Source of the DNA: JAWKZG01 sp041396125 | GTDB taxonomy: Bacteria > Pseudomonadota > Gammaproteobacteria > Competibacterales > Competibacteraceae | Length of the DNA: 64,000 nt | NCBI GenBank assembly: GCA_041396125.1 | Contig: JAWKZG010000004.1 | Location: 1 to 64,000, forward strand | Direction of reading: 5' to 3' | Shown here: positions 1-9,699 of the stretch, one piece after another | Layout: each line of letters starts with the position of its first letter | Numbering within the stretch: the stretch's first letter is position 1 | Notes under the pieces: generated by a model | Seen by the model: the letters and a program-made list of their open reading frames with translations, nothing else | Told to the model about the DNA's origin: nothing | The model's database searches: none | Made by a program: the position numbers and the translations under genes

Positions 1-627
1 GCTGTAAGCCGCACGGACATTATTCTGGGAGCCGGTGACGACAATCAAATCCGCCGCCTGCATCAATGCTTGCGTCAGCGTACGGGTTACGGGTTTAGGC
101 AGAATCTGCACCAGATCAGCAGGCAGACCGATGTGCTCCAGCGCCTGACGCATATAGCCAACAATATGCTGGGTGGTGTTCCAGCCGCTGGGCGACGGCG
201 CGATAATAATCGCATTACGCCCTTTCAGCGCCATCATCGTTTTATTAACTGGCGTCGCAGCCGGATTGGTCGAGGGGGTGACCGCGGCCACGACCCCGAC
301 CGGTTTGGCGTATTTGACCAGACCGTGAACCGGATCCTGCTCAATAATGCCAACGGTTTTCACCCGCAGCAGATCGCGCAGTGTGCCAAATGTTTTGCGC
401 TGATTTTTGATGACTTTATCGGCAACATTGCCCAGTCCGGTATCCTGCACTGCCAGTTCGGCCAGCTCACGGGCACGTTCCGGCTTGTACAACGCCCAGG
501 CGATAGCGGTTACCGCCTCGTCCGCCCGGCTCTGATCCGCTTCGCTGAACGTCTGCATGGCACTGCGGGCGCGAGCCAGCAGATCAGTAATAATTTCCGC
601 TTCAGAGTTTGCAATAGCAACAGTCAT
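1..627 (-). CDS. CoA-acylating aldehyde dehydrogenase, sulfoacetaldehyde dehydrogenase-like (5' part)
   Basis: The N-terminal 209 residues are visible; the gene runs off the left edge. They read as the nucleotide-binding half of the acylating aldehyde dehydrogenase family (EutE/AdhE/SauS), with the stretches VTPSTNPAATP and LPADLVQILP that contact the CoA and NAD sites in this family. Members interconvert an aldehyde and its acyl-CoA. The catalytic Cys lies beyond the edge, so activity cannot be judged. Similarity to sulfoacetaldehyde dehydrogenase (SauS-type) is my recollection; a plain acetaldehyde or other substrate is possible. The ATG at 627 is the first start and is divergent from queC. 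The family assignment is firm, the substrate is not. The sulfonate reading gains some support from the sulfite dehydrogenase genes at 33-35 kb. Confidence 0.72.
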   Translation of the reverse strand, partial: MTVAIANSEAEIITDLLARARSAMQTFSEADQSRADEAVTAIAWALYKPERARELAELAVQDTGLGNVADKVIKNQRKTFGTLRDLLRVKTVGIIEQDPVHGLVKYAKPVGVVAAVTPSTNPAATPVNKTMMALKGRNAIIIAPSPSGWNTTQHIVGYMRQALEHIGLPADLVQILPKPVTRTLTQALMQAADLIVVTGSQNNVRAAYS

Positions 628-783
628 GACTTTTCTCTTCTTTCATCATCAGCCGCCGAAGTCAGCAACACAGCGGCAAGTATACACAGGCCAGCACTGC
701 CGCCGCTGCGTCGAACCCGACTTGCGCAGTACCCCGATGCGTGCATAATCAGGCGCTCATTACCGTCAAGAGAGTAGCAACGT

Positions 784-1473
784 ATGCCCCAGGCGCTTGT
801 CGTTCTGTCCGGCGGTCAGGATTCCACTACCTGTCTGTACTGGGCACTCCAAAAATTTGGCGCTAACCAGGTCGAAACACTGACCTTTGACTACGGTCAG
901 CGGCATCGTATCGAACTGGATTGCGCCCGTCAGATAGCAGCAATGGCCGGTGTACCCAATCGGCTGCTGCCGATCAATACCTTCAACGCGCTGGGCGGTA
1001 ATGCCTTGACCGATGCTACCGTCGAGGTTGCCAATGGGGTGAACGGGAACACCCATTTGCCGAACACTTTTGTGCCCGGTCGCAACCTGATTTTTCTGAC
1101 GTTTGCGGCAGCCCAGGCGTATCAGCGCGGCATTGAGCATCTGGTCACCGGCGTGGCGCAGACCGATTACAGCGGTTATCCCGATTGTCGCCAGAATACC
1201 CTGCAGGCGCTCGAGCTGGCCATCCGGCTGGGCATGGACTGCCAACTGGCGATTCATACGCCGCTGATGTTTCTCTCCAAAAAAGAGACGGTCGAGCTGG
1301 CTCGTGCTGTCGGTGCCCTGGAGGCCATGGCCTATACCCATACCTGTTACGAAGGCCGGCAACCGCCGTGCGGGGTATGCCCGGCCTGCGTATTGCGAGC
1401 CAAAGGATTCGCCGAAGCCGGTATAGCAGACCCCTTGCTTGAGCGCCTGCGTCAGGGTGAGCTCAATCGCTGA
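784..1473 (+). CDS. queC: 7-cyano-7-deazaguanine synthase QueC
   Basis: QueC converts 7-carboxy-7-deazaguanine to preQ0 with ATP and ammonia, the last step to preQ0 on the cytosolic queuosine pathway. The 229-residue protein has the PP-loop SGGQDST at residues 9-15 that binds ATP pyrophosphate. It also has the family's zinc ligands near the C-terminus: Cys188, then CGVCPAC with Cys196, 199 and 202. Length is typical. The start ATG at 784 directly precedes the conserved beta strand, so no longer form is needed. The 3' end overlaps by 11 bp the convergent membrane-protein gene. No other queuosine gene is in view, so it appears to stand alone. Confidence 0.96.
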   Translation: MPQALVVLSGGQDSTTCLYWALQKFGANQVETLTFDYGQRHRIELDCARQIAAMAGVPNRLLPINTFNALGGNALTDATVEVANGVNGNTHLPNTFVPGRNLIFLTFAAAQAYQRGIEHLVTGVAQTDYSGYPDCRQNTLQALELAIRLGMDCQLAIHTPLMFLSKKETVELARAVGALEAMAYTHTCYEGRQPPCGVCPACVLRAKGFAEAGIADPLLERLRQGELNR

Positions 1474-2983
1474 CGGTCTCCGGCCAGTCCGGTGCCAATT
1501 GCTGGCGTAATAAGCGTCCCAGGTCCAACACCGGCAACGCGGGTTGTTCCTGCAGCGTCGCGCAATCAGAACGGTTGGCTTCAGGGCATTGCAGTACGTC
1601 AGGCAAGCGCCGGGTCTTGAATGTTTCGGCAAACAGCTGCTGCACCAGAACACGGGCAAAATCCGCACTCACCGCCATGGTAGGCGTGCCGTATTCGATC
1701 AGCCAGCTCGCGCCGCCATCCCAGTTAGCGGGCACCGGCCGGACGATGGCGATCTGGCTACTGGCCGCACTATAGTGCTCCTGCAGTGCACTCTGTACCG
1801 CCTGCGCTTCCGCCTGGTTCAGTTCGACCAAACGCTGAACGGTGAAATGTTCGCTAATGGCCAGATAAGCTATCAGCATCAAAGCCAAAGCACTATGCAG
1901 CTGATGCTGGGGCAACAACACCTGCAAAGCCCACAGCAGCCCAAACAGTACCAGCAAACCCAAAACGATCAGCAGACGTACCTTGAGCAGGCTTTCCACC
2001 ACCAGCAGGCTGGGCAGGTAAATGGCCACAACCAGCGCCAGCGCTCCCAGTACAGGCCACACGCTGCGCTGACGCCAGACTTCCCGCAACAACGCGGCAC
2101 TGATGACAGCACTCACGGCATAGATCAGCACAGGCCAGAATGTGAACTGGCCGATGCTCAGCGTCAACTGTAAAGACTCGTATAGAAACCGGAGCTTGGC
2201 GAGAATATCAGTAGTGATACTGGCACGCTCTGCTGCGTGCAGATTCATGCTGTCGGCTGCAATCAGGTGCTGTAAGTAAATCTGATAGGCCAGATAATAA
2301 ATCAGCAATACACTGATAAATAAACCAATCCATAACAGCAAGGCAGACCATCCCGGCCAGCGAAATCCGCGCGGCGAAAAACAGACCAGCGCGACCACCA
2401 GCCAGTACCCCATGGCCGCATGCTGGTAAACAAGAAGTGCCGTAAACAATAGAGCAGCGGCTACGGACAGCCGCCAGCCGGCATGGAAACGCGACCTTGC
2501 AACAGCCTGCCAGACCAGTTCACCAGCCAGTAAACTCAGGCTCAGCGCAAACAGAAAAGGAAAGGTAATCGCCCAGGCTACCATCAGACCGACAGCGGGT
2601 GCTGACAGCCAGGCTGCCGCCAGTGCAAATGCCATGATGGCCGACCAGCCATAGCGCCGCGCCATCCCATAACATTGCAGCGCCAGCCCCCAGGCTGTCA
2701 GCAAGGTAAACGCCCGAATACTGTTTAAATCGCAGATCGAATCAGCCAACGCGAACACCTGCTGGCTTAAAAGCTGGTATAAGGGCCGTCCCATCGCCCC
2801 GATCAGATCAAAATAGTGCCAGTGCTCAAACGTGACCACCCAAAGATAGGCATAGTCGTCCTGCAGGCCGTAACAGGAGAACAGCGTCGGGTAATAAATT
2901 CCGCCAGCCAGCAGCGCCAGCAGCGCCCCTGCCAGATAATGCTGCAGCTTAATCCGCTGCGTTTCACCGAACTGTACAAGCAT
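1463..2983 (-). CDS. GT-C type membrane glycosyltransferase, GtrII-like
   Basis: A 506-residue polytopic protein with roughly ten or more hydrophobic segments and a short polar C-terminus. After the first membrane span comes a loop with GLQDDYAYLW and then GAMGRPLYQLL. The acidic pair in the first extracytoplasmic loop followed by a Gly-Arg-Pro motif recalls the glucosyl-transferase GtrII group, where GT-C enzymes use undecaprenyl-phosphate sugars to decorate O-antigen. This is pattern recognition; an uncharacterised GT-C relative or a polymerase-like protein is possible. I chose the ATG at 2983; a TTG two codons upstream is the alternative. It is divergent (about 80 bp) from the aminotransferase / GtrB-like / WxcM genes, which would supply the lipid-linked sugar. 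Confidence 0.5.
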   Translation of the reverse strand: MLVQFGETQRIKLQHYLAGALLALLAGGIYYPTLFSCYGLQDDYAYLWVVTFEHWHYFDLIGAMGRPLYQLLSQQVFALADSICDLNSIRAFTLLTAWGLALQCYGMARRYGWSAIMAFALAAAWLSAPAVGLMVAWAITFPFLFALSLSLLAGELVWQAVARSRFHAGWRLSVAAALLFTALLVYQHAAMGYWLVVALVCFSPRGFRWPGWSALLLWIGLFISVLLIYYLAYQIYLQHLIAADSMNLHAAERASITTDILAKLRFLYESLQLTLSIGQFTFWPVLIYAVSAVISAALLREVWRQRSVWPVLGALALVVAIYLPSLLVVESLLKVRLLIVLGLLVLFGLLWALQVLLPQHQLHSALALMLIAYLAISEHFTVQRLVELNQAEAQAVQSALQEHYSAASSQIAIVRPVPANWDGGASWLIEYGTPTMAVSADFARVLVQQLFAETFKTRRLPDVLQCPEANRSDCATLQEQPALPVLDLGRLLRQQLAPDWPETVSD

Positions 2984-3062
2984 TAGCAAACAATCTCATC
3001 CGAATGCATCATAATGGTGTTATTGATCAAGACCGCAACCAAACCTACTGCTTTATCAAATC

Positions 3063-4165
3063 ATGCCTATTCCCTTCAACCAACCCGGCCGCAATGTCCA
3101 GCGGCACCGTCACGCTATTGCGCAGGCTGTTGAGCAGACGCTGGCGAGCGGTTATTACATTCTCGGCCCTGCAGTAGAGGCTTTCGAGCAGGCCTTCGCG
3201 GCCTTTTGCCAAAGCGCGCACTGTATCGGGGTCGCCAGCGGCACCGATGCGCTGGTATTGGCCCTGCGCGCGCTGGATCTTGGCCCGCAGGCAGAAGTCA
3301 TTACCGCCGCCAACGCTGGCGGCTATGCTAGTGGTGCCTGTTTCCGGGTGGGCGCAACGCCGGTCTACGCGGATGTCGATCCGTTGACTTTGCTACTGGA
3401 CCCGGCTCAGGCCGAAGCGGCAATCAGCGCTGCCACTCGCGCTATCATTATTACCCATCTGTACGGCAATATGGCCGATATGACGGCGTTTCGGGCTCTC
3501 GCCGAGCGCTATCAACTGGCTCTGATCGAAGACTGCTCGCAAGCACATGGTGCCAGCCGGGCGGATCGGCCTGCCGGCAGCTGGGGTGATATTGGCGTGT
3601 TCAGCTTTTATCCGACCAAAAATCTGGCGGCACTCGGTGATGGCGGTGCGCTGGTCTGCCAGGACAGCGCCCTGGCGGCAACCCTGCGTGAACTGCGCCA
3701 GTATGGCTGGCAGGAAAATACACGGTGCAGCGGCCATTTGGCATCAATAGTCGCCTGGATGCCCTGCAGGCTGCGATTCTCAGCGCCAAACTGCCGCATC
3801 TGGAGGAGGACAATACCCGTCGCCGTGAGCTGGCCGAGCGTTATCAGACTGCCCTGGCAGGTACCCCGGCCAGCCTGGTGCGACAAACCGGTCTGGCGTA
3901 TGTGGCCCATCTGGCGGTGCTCCGCCATCCGCAGCGTGATCGCTTGAGAAGTGCTCTGCAGGCAGTCGGGATCGGGACAGATATTCATTACCCTGTACTG
4001 GATTGCGACCAGCCGGGCTGGCAGGCTTTACCCTGGCGTGCCCTGCCCTTGCCGGTCAGTCGTCAGGCTTGTGCACAGGTGTTGTCGCTGCCGCTCTACC
4101 CGGAACTCCTGGACACGGAAATCACCCAAATATGCGAAGTTCTGCACCATACGCTAACCGTCTGA
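3063..4165 (+). CDS. DegT/DnrJ/EryC1 sugar aminotransferase (frameshifted)
   Basis: PLP-dependent aminotransferase of the DegT/DnrJ/EryC1/StrS family, which aminates keto-sugar nucleotides. The N-terminal part (3063 to about 3722) contains the substrate loop LASGYYILGP, the cofactor motif ASGTDAL, EDCSQAHGA and the PLP-lysine motif FSFYPTKNL. Reading then moves to the next frame (from about 3725: PFGINSRLDALQAAIL) and continues to the stop at 4165. The span is one base short of a multiple of three, so one missing base restores a protein of about 367 residues, the normal length. The next-but-one gene encodes a WxcM-type 3,4-ketoisomerase fusion, so the likely product is a dTDP-3-amino-3,6-dideoxyhexose (FdtB/QdtB role). 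The GT2 gene follows after 11 bp. Start ATG at 3063 lacks a clear ribosome binding site. Confidence 0.85.
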
Positions 4166-4176
4166 GTCGTTCTTGA

Positions 4177-5155
4177 ATGATGCCATCTGTTTCACAATCA
4201 TTGGTTATCCCAATTTACAAAAATGCCGCCAATATCCCCGATTTATTGGCGGCATTGTGCCGTCTGCATTCTGAGCTGAACGGCGATCTGGAAGTGGTAC
4301 TGGTCGTTGACGGTTCGCCGGATAATGCGCTGCAATTGCTGCAAAACGCGCTACCCGAGCAGCCCTATCCTGCGCAGTTGATTGAGCTATCGCGTAACTT
4401 CGGCTCGTTTCCGGACATCCGGCACGGTATGGCGGCGGCACGGGGCGAAGTTATCGCGGTGATGGCGGCCGATCTGCAGGAACCGCCAGAACTGATTCTG
4501 CAGTTTTTTGCGGCCTTGCGAACCGATCAGGCCGATCTGGTACTGGGATACAGCGCAGCGCCCGCAGCCGGACGCGGGCAGACGGTTGGCTCAGTGCCCG
4601 TCTGTCCACCCTGTTCTGGTCACTGTACTGCACTTTGCGTGAAATCGATATGCCACCGGGCGGGGTCGATGTTTTCGCCTGTAATCGCCGCGCGCGACGA
4701 TCTGCTCAGCCTGCGCGAAACGAACAGCCTGCTGGTCAGCCAATTGTTCTGGCTGGGCCATCGGCGCCTGTTCATACCCTATCAGCGACAGACCCGCAGC
4801 AAAGGCAAAAGTGCCTGGAATCTGCGCCGCAAGATCCGCTATATGCTGGACAGTGTTTGCGTTTTCCGATCTACCGATTTTTCTGCTGCTGTGGCTGGGT
4901 GTATTTGGCATTTTCGCATCGGTCCTGAGCGGTACGATAGTCTTTGTCGCGTGGTTGCTGGGTGCGATTACGGTACAAGGCTATACCCCGGTGATGCTGT
5001 TGATTGCCTTTATCGGCTCAATTCTGATTTTCGGTCAGGGCATTATCGGCTGTTATGTCTGGCGCGCGGCAGAAAATACTAAGCAGCGGCTGCTCACGCT
5101 GGTGCACTCGCATCAGACTTACCGTCTGGAGCAGCACGACGAGGACAAGCCATGA
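4177..5155 (+). CDS. GT2 polyprenyl-phosphate glycosyltransferase, GtrB/ArnC-like (frameshifted)
   Basis: Family 2 glycosyltransferase of the dolichol/undecaprenyl-phosphate sugar synthase type: VIPIYKN at the start, VVDGSPDN, ELSRNFG and the catalytic MAADLQEPPELI. C-terminal halves of such enzymes carry two membrane helices, seen here as FLLLWLGVFGIFASVL and VMLLIAFIGSILIFGQG. The coding frame changes three times: near 4560 (into SRTRADGWLSARLSTLFW), near 4690 inside a CGCGCG run (back to RDDLLSLRETNSLL), and near 4857 (to VFAFSDLPIFL). Reassembled length is about 326 residues, normal for GtrB. It should load a sugar onto undecaprenyl phosphate at the inner membrane. The stop overlaps the next start (ATGA at 5152-5155), so the two are translationally coupled. 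Three breaks in one gene could mean a pseudogene, but the window-wide pattern favours sequence errors. Confidence 0.8.
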
Positions 5156-6100
5156 GTCTGTTCATCCATCCCCAGGCTCTTTTGCGAGAGCAGCAACATC
5201 GGCGCAGGTACGCGCGTCTGGGCGTTTGCACATGTATTGCCCGGCGCGGTAATCGGCCAGGACTGCAATATCTGCGATCAGGTTTTTATCGAAAACGACG
5301 TTATCATCGGGGATCATGTTACCGTCAAATGCGGCGTCCAGTTATGGGACGGGTTGCGCGTTGAAGATGACGTGTTTATCGGTCCCAACGCCACCTTCAC
5401 CAATGACCCCTTGCCGCGCTCCAGGCAATATCTGGATCGCTATCCGCAAACCCTGCTGCAAACCGGTGCCTCCATTGGTGCCAACGCCACCATTTTGCCC
5501 GGCTTGCGGATCGGCCCCAAGGCCATGATTGGCGCGGGAGCTGTGGTCACCCGTGATGTGCCGGCCGGTGCCATTGTGGTTGGCAATCCAGGACGGATCA
5601 TTGGCTACGAGGGCGCGCTGCAGATGAGCACGAAAGCGGCCATCGGAGAAGCAACAACCGGAGAAGTGGTTACGGCCACACAGGTGCGTGGCGTCAGTCT
5701 GCATCGCCTGCCCAGTTTCCGGGATTTACGCGGCAGTCTCAGCGTGGCGGAATTTGCCAGTGATCTGCCGTTTATACCCGCTCGCTGTTTTATGGTGCAT
5801 GCGGTGCCGGGCAAAGACGTGCGCGGTGAACACGCGCATTATCAGTGCCAGCAGTTTTTGATCGCCGCAGCCGGCACAGTGCATGTGGTTGCCGATGACG
5901 GTCAGCAGCGGCAGGAGTTTGTTTTAAATTCGCCTGAAATCGGGCTGTACCTGCCGCCACTGATCTGGGGCATTCAGTATAAATATTCTGCTGATGCTGT
6001 TTTGCTGGTGCTGGCGTCGCAGGGCTATGATGCCAGCGATTATATTCGCGATTACAGCCAGTTTCTGAGTCTGGTGCGCAGCCGCCAGAACCCTGCCTGA
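5152..6100 (+). CDS. Bifunctional sugar N-acyltransferase / dTDP-sugar 3,4-ketoisomerase, WxcM-like (frameshifted)
   Basis: The N-terminal half is a left-handed beta-helix acyltransferase with hexapeptide repeats (NICDQVFIENDVIIGDHV, GASIGANATILPG, IGAGAVVTRDVPAGAIVVGNPGR). The C-terminal 135 residues form a cupin of the WxcM/FdtA ketoisomerase family (LPSFRDLRGSLSVAEF, RGEHAHYQCQQFLI, YLPPLIWGIQY). The first 10-15 codons are in another frame: removing one T from the TTTT run near 5180 gives PQALCESSNIGAGTRVWAF, the usual N-terminus of the family. The fusion would catalyse both the 3,4-keto isomerisation before the aminotransferase and the N-acetylation after it, giving dTDP-Fuc3NAc or dTDP-Qui3NAc. 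Which epimer is formed cannot be told. It ends 10 bp before the convergent yaiI-like gene. Confidence 0.87.
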
Positions 6101-6110
6101 ATTTATCTGC

Positions 6111-6566
6111 TCAGGCCTTACCCGCGTGTTTGGTCAATAATTTGTCCAGTTGATCCGCAAAAGCTTTTCGATCGCTTTGGTTGAGTGCCGGCGGGCCACC
6201 GGTATTGATGCCGCTGGCACGCATCGTATCCATAAAATCCCGCATATTCAGCCGTGCCTTGATGGTGTTCTCTGAATACAGTTCGCCGCGCGGATTAAGC
6301 GCTAAAGCGCCTTTCTCAATGGCCTCCGCTGCCAGCGGGATATCGCCGGTAATCACCAGATCACCGGCATTCAGCCTTTTGACAATTTCGTTATCCGCCA
6401 CATCGAACCCGGCGGCAACTTGCAGGGATTTGATATTGCGCGCAGGTGGCACCCGTACCGGCCGGTTAGCTACCAGCGTTAACATCAGTCCGGTACGCTC
6501 TGCCGCCCGGAACAAAATATCTTTGATCACGGTCGGGCAGGCATCCGCATCAACCCAGATATGCAT
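6111..6566 (-). CDS. yaiI: UPF0178 family protein, YaiI/YqxD-like
   Basis: A 151-residue protein matching the UPF0178 (YaiI/YqxD) family along its full length. The N-terminal IWVDADACP, the central NRPVRVPP, and VITGDIPLAAEA followed by NPRG are its hallmarks. The conserved aspartates and overall pattern suggest a PIN/NYN-like nuclease fold, but the biochemical role is not established as far as I know. The ATG at 6566 immediately precedes the conserved strand. The gene is convergent with the WxcM gene and has no evident operon partner: the next minus-strand gene ends 75 bp upstream. Confidence 0.93.
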   Translation of the reverse strand: MHIWVDADACPTVIKDILFRAAERTGLMLTLVANRPVRVPPARNIKSLQVAAGFDVADNEIVKRLNAGDLVITGDIPLAAEAIEKGALALNPRGELYSENTIKARLNMRDFMDTMRASGINTGGPPALNQSDRKAFADQLDKLLTKHAGKA

Positions 6567-6641
6567 TATCGTGCCTGTTGTTGGTCATTGCTTAACCTAT
6601 TCAGTCTATGACACCAGGATTGCGCCTGGCTGTACGGTATG

Positions 6642-7115
6642 TCACCCGAAAGCCGGTTTAAAAACCATCAGATAGAAAATCAGTAGAACACTTATAAACG
6701 CAGGCCATCCCAGAAGATACCAGCACTTCATGTATCTATCATGCGCGGCGTTCAGCTCTTCCGAATTTTGTAACAAACGGCGGGCATTGCGGCAAACCTG
6801 GATCTGCAAATATACCACCGGCAGCCAGCACAAACCGGTCACGCCGTATAACACCAGACTGGCGATCACCCAGGGTGTTGTCAGCGGTATCTGCGCCAGA
6901 TGCAGCATCGCCAGCCCGGTTAAAGGCTGGATGATAACGGCCGGTGCCGTAAATAACCAATCGGCGATAACAACATGACGCGATACAGCGGCTATCACCG
7001 TCAGATCGCGGCTTCGGTCCGCCCGCCACATGTAAAACGCAGTGCCTAAACCGGCGCCAAACAATAAGGTCGAGGAAATAATATGCACCAGTTTCAGTGC
7101 CATATAAGACATCAT
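6642..7115 (-). CDS. DUF2269 family integral membrane protein
   Basis: About 157 residues with four hydrophobic spans. The starting pattern MALKLVHIISSTLLFGAGLGTAFYMW and the PLTGLAMLHLA segment are typical of DUF2269 proteins. Function is unknown. The ATG at 7115 overlaps the stop of the preceding SDR-DoxX gene (TGATG), so the two are likely translated together; I have seen this pairing in other proteobacteria, which suggests a common membrane-associated role. A TTG at 7118 is an alternative start. The C-terminus ends with KPAFG just after the last span. Confidence 0.85.
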   Translation of the reverse strand: MMSYMALKLVHIISSTLLFGAGLGTAFYMWRADRSRDLTVIAAVSRHVVIADWLFTAPAVIIQPLTGLAMLHLAQIPLTTPWVIASLVLYGVTGLCWLPVVYLQIQVCRNARRLLQNSEELNAAHDRYMKCWYLLGWPAFISVLLIFYLMVFKPAFG

Positions 7116-8407
7116 CAACGCCCGTCCTCAAGCACCTGATACATCAGCAGTAACAAAATGATCAGCAGATTCTTCAATAATGATCCCAGCGGCTCCAGCC
7201 AAAGTATCGGCGCACAGATCCCCAGGGCAATCGTGTAAGCAAGCACCGAGCACAGCATCAGCCCCAAGACCAGCCGCACCCGGTAACGCAGCAACAAGGC
7301 ACAGCCCAAAACAATATCCAGGACACTGCTCGCCCAGACCAGCGGACGCTGGTAATCAGCGGGGACATACAGCTGCTGGAGTAGGGTCTGATAGTCAGCC
7401 GGCGTCGCCAGAAAACCCGCCAGACCCGACATGATCCAGACAAAAACCAATGTCAGCCATACAGCAGGCGCTAATAAATAGAGCCGCGCATGCCATCGAT
7501 CCTGCACAAAACTGGCTGATTCACGTAATGTTTTTGCTACGCTACGCGGCGCATAACCGGTGCTTTGCAGCACGTCAGCATATGCGTTGTCCGGGCCGGT
7601 ATTGCCGCGCTCCAGCATCCCCCGCATCGTTTGCCCCAAAGGTCCGACGCCTAAATGCTGCCCGGAACCATACTGCCAGGCCGACACTGCTGGCAGGCAG
7701 GTGCACACAGCGGGCAGGCGGCAATTTAAGCCAGGATCGCAACAGCACAAGATACTGTTTTATCGTCAGTATTTCCGGCCCGACCGCATAGAGAACAGTA
7801 TTTTTGATAGTATTCGGTTGCACGGTTTCGACAACAAGCGCGGCCAGATCCTCCAGCAATATAGGCTGGATACGCTGATTGCCCTGCTCCGGCAGAAAAA
7901 TAAAATACGGCAGCGCCGCCAGTGATCGCAGCAAGGATGTACCACCATAAGAGCCGCGTAGCGAAACCACCACAGAAGGACGGATGATGACCGCCGGCAC
8001 AGCGGCTTCAGCAGGTCGTCGTCAAACTGATGTTTGGACGCAATGAATTTTCCGTCTTCAGCCGTACCCAGGGCAGAAATCTGGATAAACTTCTGTACGC
8101 CCTGCTCCAGACAGGCCGTAGCCAGCGCTTTAGGCACTTCATAATGGATTGTATAGTAGCTATTGGTTTTCGTTTCCCTGAGAATCCCCGCGCAGTTAAC
8201 AACCGCATCCACTGAGTCCAGCAGCGGCAGCCAGGCTGACGGATTGCGGTAATCGTTAAAATCGACGCTATGAAACGTAAGCTCACCAGTCACCGGAATA
8301 TTCTTGCTGGAACGCGCACAGGCAATAATCTGGTGATTAGATGCCAGTAATTTTTCAATAATTGCACTCGCAATGAAACCGCTCGCTCCAGTCACCAGAA
8401 TTTTCAC
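7115..8407 (-). CDS. SDR family NAD(P)-binding oxidoreductase fused to a DoxX-like membrane domain (frameshifted)
   Basis: The protein begins MKILVTGASGFIASAI, a classical Rossmann glycine motif of extended/atypical short-chain dehydrogenases. It continues with VDAVVNCAGILRE and FIQISALG. Near 8000 the frame moves to VIIRPSVVVSLRGSYGG and LPEQGNQRIQPILLEDLA, and near 7685 it returns to GPLGQTMRGMLERGN. The last 140 residues hold four hydrophobic helices of a DoxX-like domain. The two shifts compensate and the whole span is a multiple of three (about 430 residues), a normal length for this SDR-DoxX fusion. The GTG start at 8407 has GGAG nine bases upstream. The substrate is unknown; complex I 39-kDa-like SDRs are relatives. 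It is followed directly by the overlapping DUF2269 gene. Confidence 0.78.
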
Positions 8408-8448
8408 AGCATGTCACTCCAGATTAATATGTACCCATAGAAACAACT

Positions 8449-9699
8449 TTATATTTCTCCCAGCCTGCTTTTATCAGCACTCAGCACTAACAACAGCGCT
8501 ATCATCGCGCACACCAGATAGCCTATCGCCAAAGGAAAAACGGTACCGTTATAAAATTTTCCGACAGAAACGGAAACAGCAACTGCAATCAAGCTTGAAA
8601 CAGACGCGATCAGGGATGCACCCAACCCCGCAATACGTCCCAGCCATTGCATGGCCATAGCATTTATATTGCCAAACAAAATTCCCATGCAGAAAAAAAT
8701 CAGGAAAAAAACCGGCATGAAAATGCTAAATGGCGGCACACCTTCTGTTAACAAACCGACCAGCAAGAGCAGGCAACTTAAAAAAATGAGACCGACCAGC
8801 GCATTTACTGTTAAACGATGCATACCAATACGCATCACCAGCTGGCTGTTCAATATCGAAGCCATACCGATACCCAGTGCCAGGATGGCAAAATACAATG
8901 GAAACTGTTTACCCGCGTTATAGAAATCCTGGAACATCGCTTGCGAGGTGCTCAAGTAAGTAACCTGAACACCAAATACCAAGCCTGCGGTAACGGTATA
9001 AGCCATCACTTTGGAATGCTTCAATACCAACCCGGTCGTTCTGATAATAGCCGGTATTGAAAAGGGAATACGTCGCTCAGCAGGCAAAGTTTCGGGCTGT
9101 CGCCACCCGAGCCAGACAGCAACGGTTATGGCCAGCAGCAGAAACAGGAAAAAAATAGCGCGCCAGCCGGCAAACAGCAAAATCAATTGACCCAGCGCCG
9201 GTGCCACCATCGGCACGATAATAAATATCATCATGATGAACGACATGATCCGGGCCATCGCATTGCCTTCATATTGATCACGAATCAGTGCTCTTGAGGC
9301 TATTTTCGGGCCGGATACGCCTATTCCCTGCACAATACGCCCTACCAGCAATAGCGTCATCGACTGAGCTGTCATGGCCAGCACAGCGCCGCAACAATAG
9401 ATAGCAATACCAATCAAAATAGTTTTTTTTCGGCCAATGGCGTCAGATATCGGCCCAAAAACAGACTCACCAAAAACCATACCCAGAATAAACATCGAGA
9501 CAACGAGCTGGGTGTCATTCGTGTTAGTAACTGATAAATTTTGGGCAATCTCCGGCAACGCCGGCAGCATCGCATCAATACTTAATGCTGTTAACGATGT
9601 CATCAGTGCAAAAAGCGCGATAAACTCCGGTAGTTTTATCGCTTTTACTACTCCCGTGCTGCTCACTTCAGGCTTCTTTCTTATAATTGAATTTAGCAA
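8449..9699 (-). CDS. Bcr/CflA family MFS drug efflux transporter
   Basis: A 416-residue major facilitator with twelve predicted spans. The opening LTALSIDAMLPALPEIAQNL is the signature of the Bcr/CflA drug-resistance branch (12-TM proton antiporters). MFS motif A is present as GPISDAIGRKKTI and the motif C region as RIVQGIGVSGPKIASRALIRD. It should sit in the inner membrane and export small toxic compounds; the substrate cannot be predicted. The start at 9699 lies inside the 3' end of the upstream small membrane-protein gene (32 bp overlap), implying co-transcription. Confidence 0.93.
   Translation of the reverse strand: MLNSIIRKKPEVSSTGVVKAIKLPEFIALFALMTSLTALSIDAMLPALPEIAQNLSVTNTNDTQLVVSMFILGMVFGESVFGPISDAIGRKKTILIGIAIYCCGAVLAMTAQSMTLLLVGRIVQGIGVSGPKIASRALIRDQYEGNAMARIMSFIMMIFIIVPMVAPALGQLILLFAGWRAIFFLFLLLAITVAVWLGWRQPETLPAERRIPFSIPAIIRTTGLVLKHSKVMAYTVTAGLVFGVQVTYLSTSQAMFQDFYNAGKQFPLYFAILALGIGMASILNSQLVMRIGMHRLTVNALVGLIFLSCLLLLVGLLTEGVPPFSIFMPVFFLIFFCMGILFGNINAMAMQWLGRIAGLGASLIASVSSLIAVAVSVSVGKFYNGTVFPLAIGYLVCAMIALLLVLSADKSRLGEI

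Noticed and set aside
70..777. 235-codon frame on the plus strand
   Set aside because: It is antisense to the aldehyde dehydrogenase gene, whose minus-strand reading gives clear family motifs.
766..1668. 300-codon frame on the minus strand
   Set aside because: It is antisense to queC, which has complete motifs; the translated sequence has no recognisable pattern and is rich in residues expected from a shadow frame.
6095..6116. Six-bp inverted repeat between the WxcM gene and yaiI
   Set aside because: Short stem with a 10-nt loop and no T run; insufficient for a terminator call.
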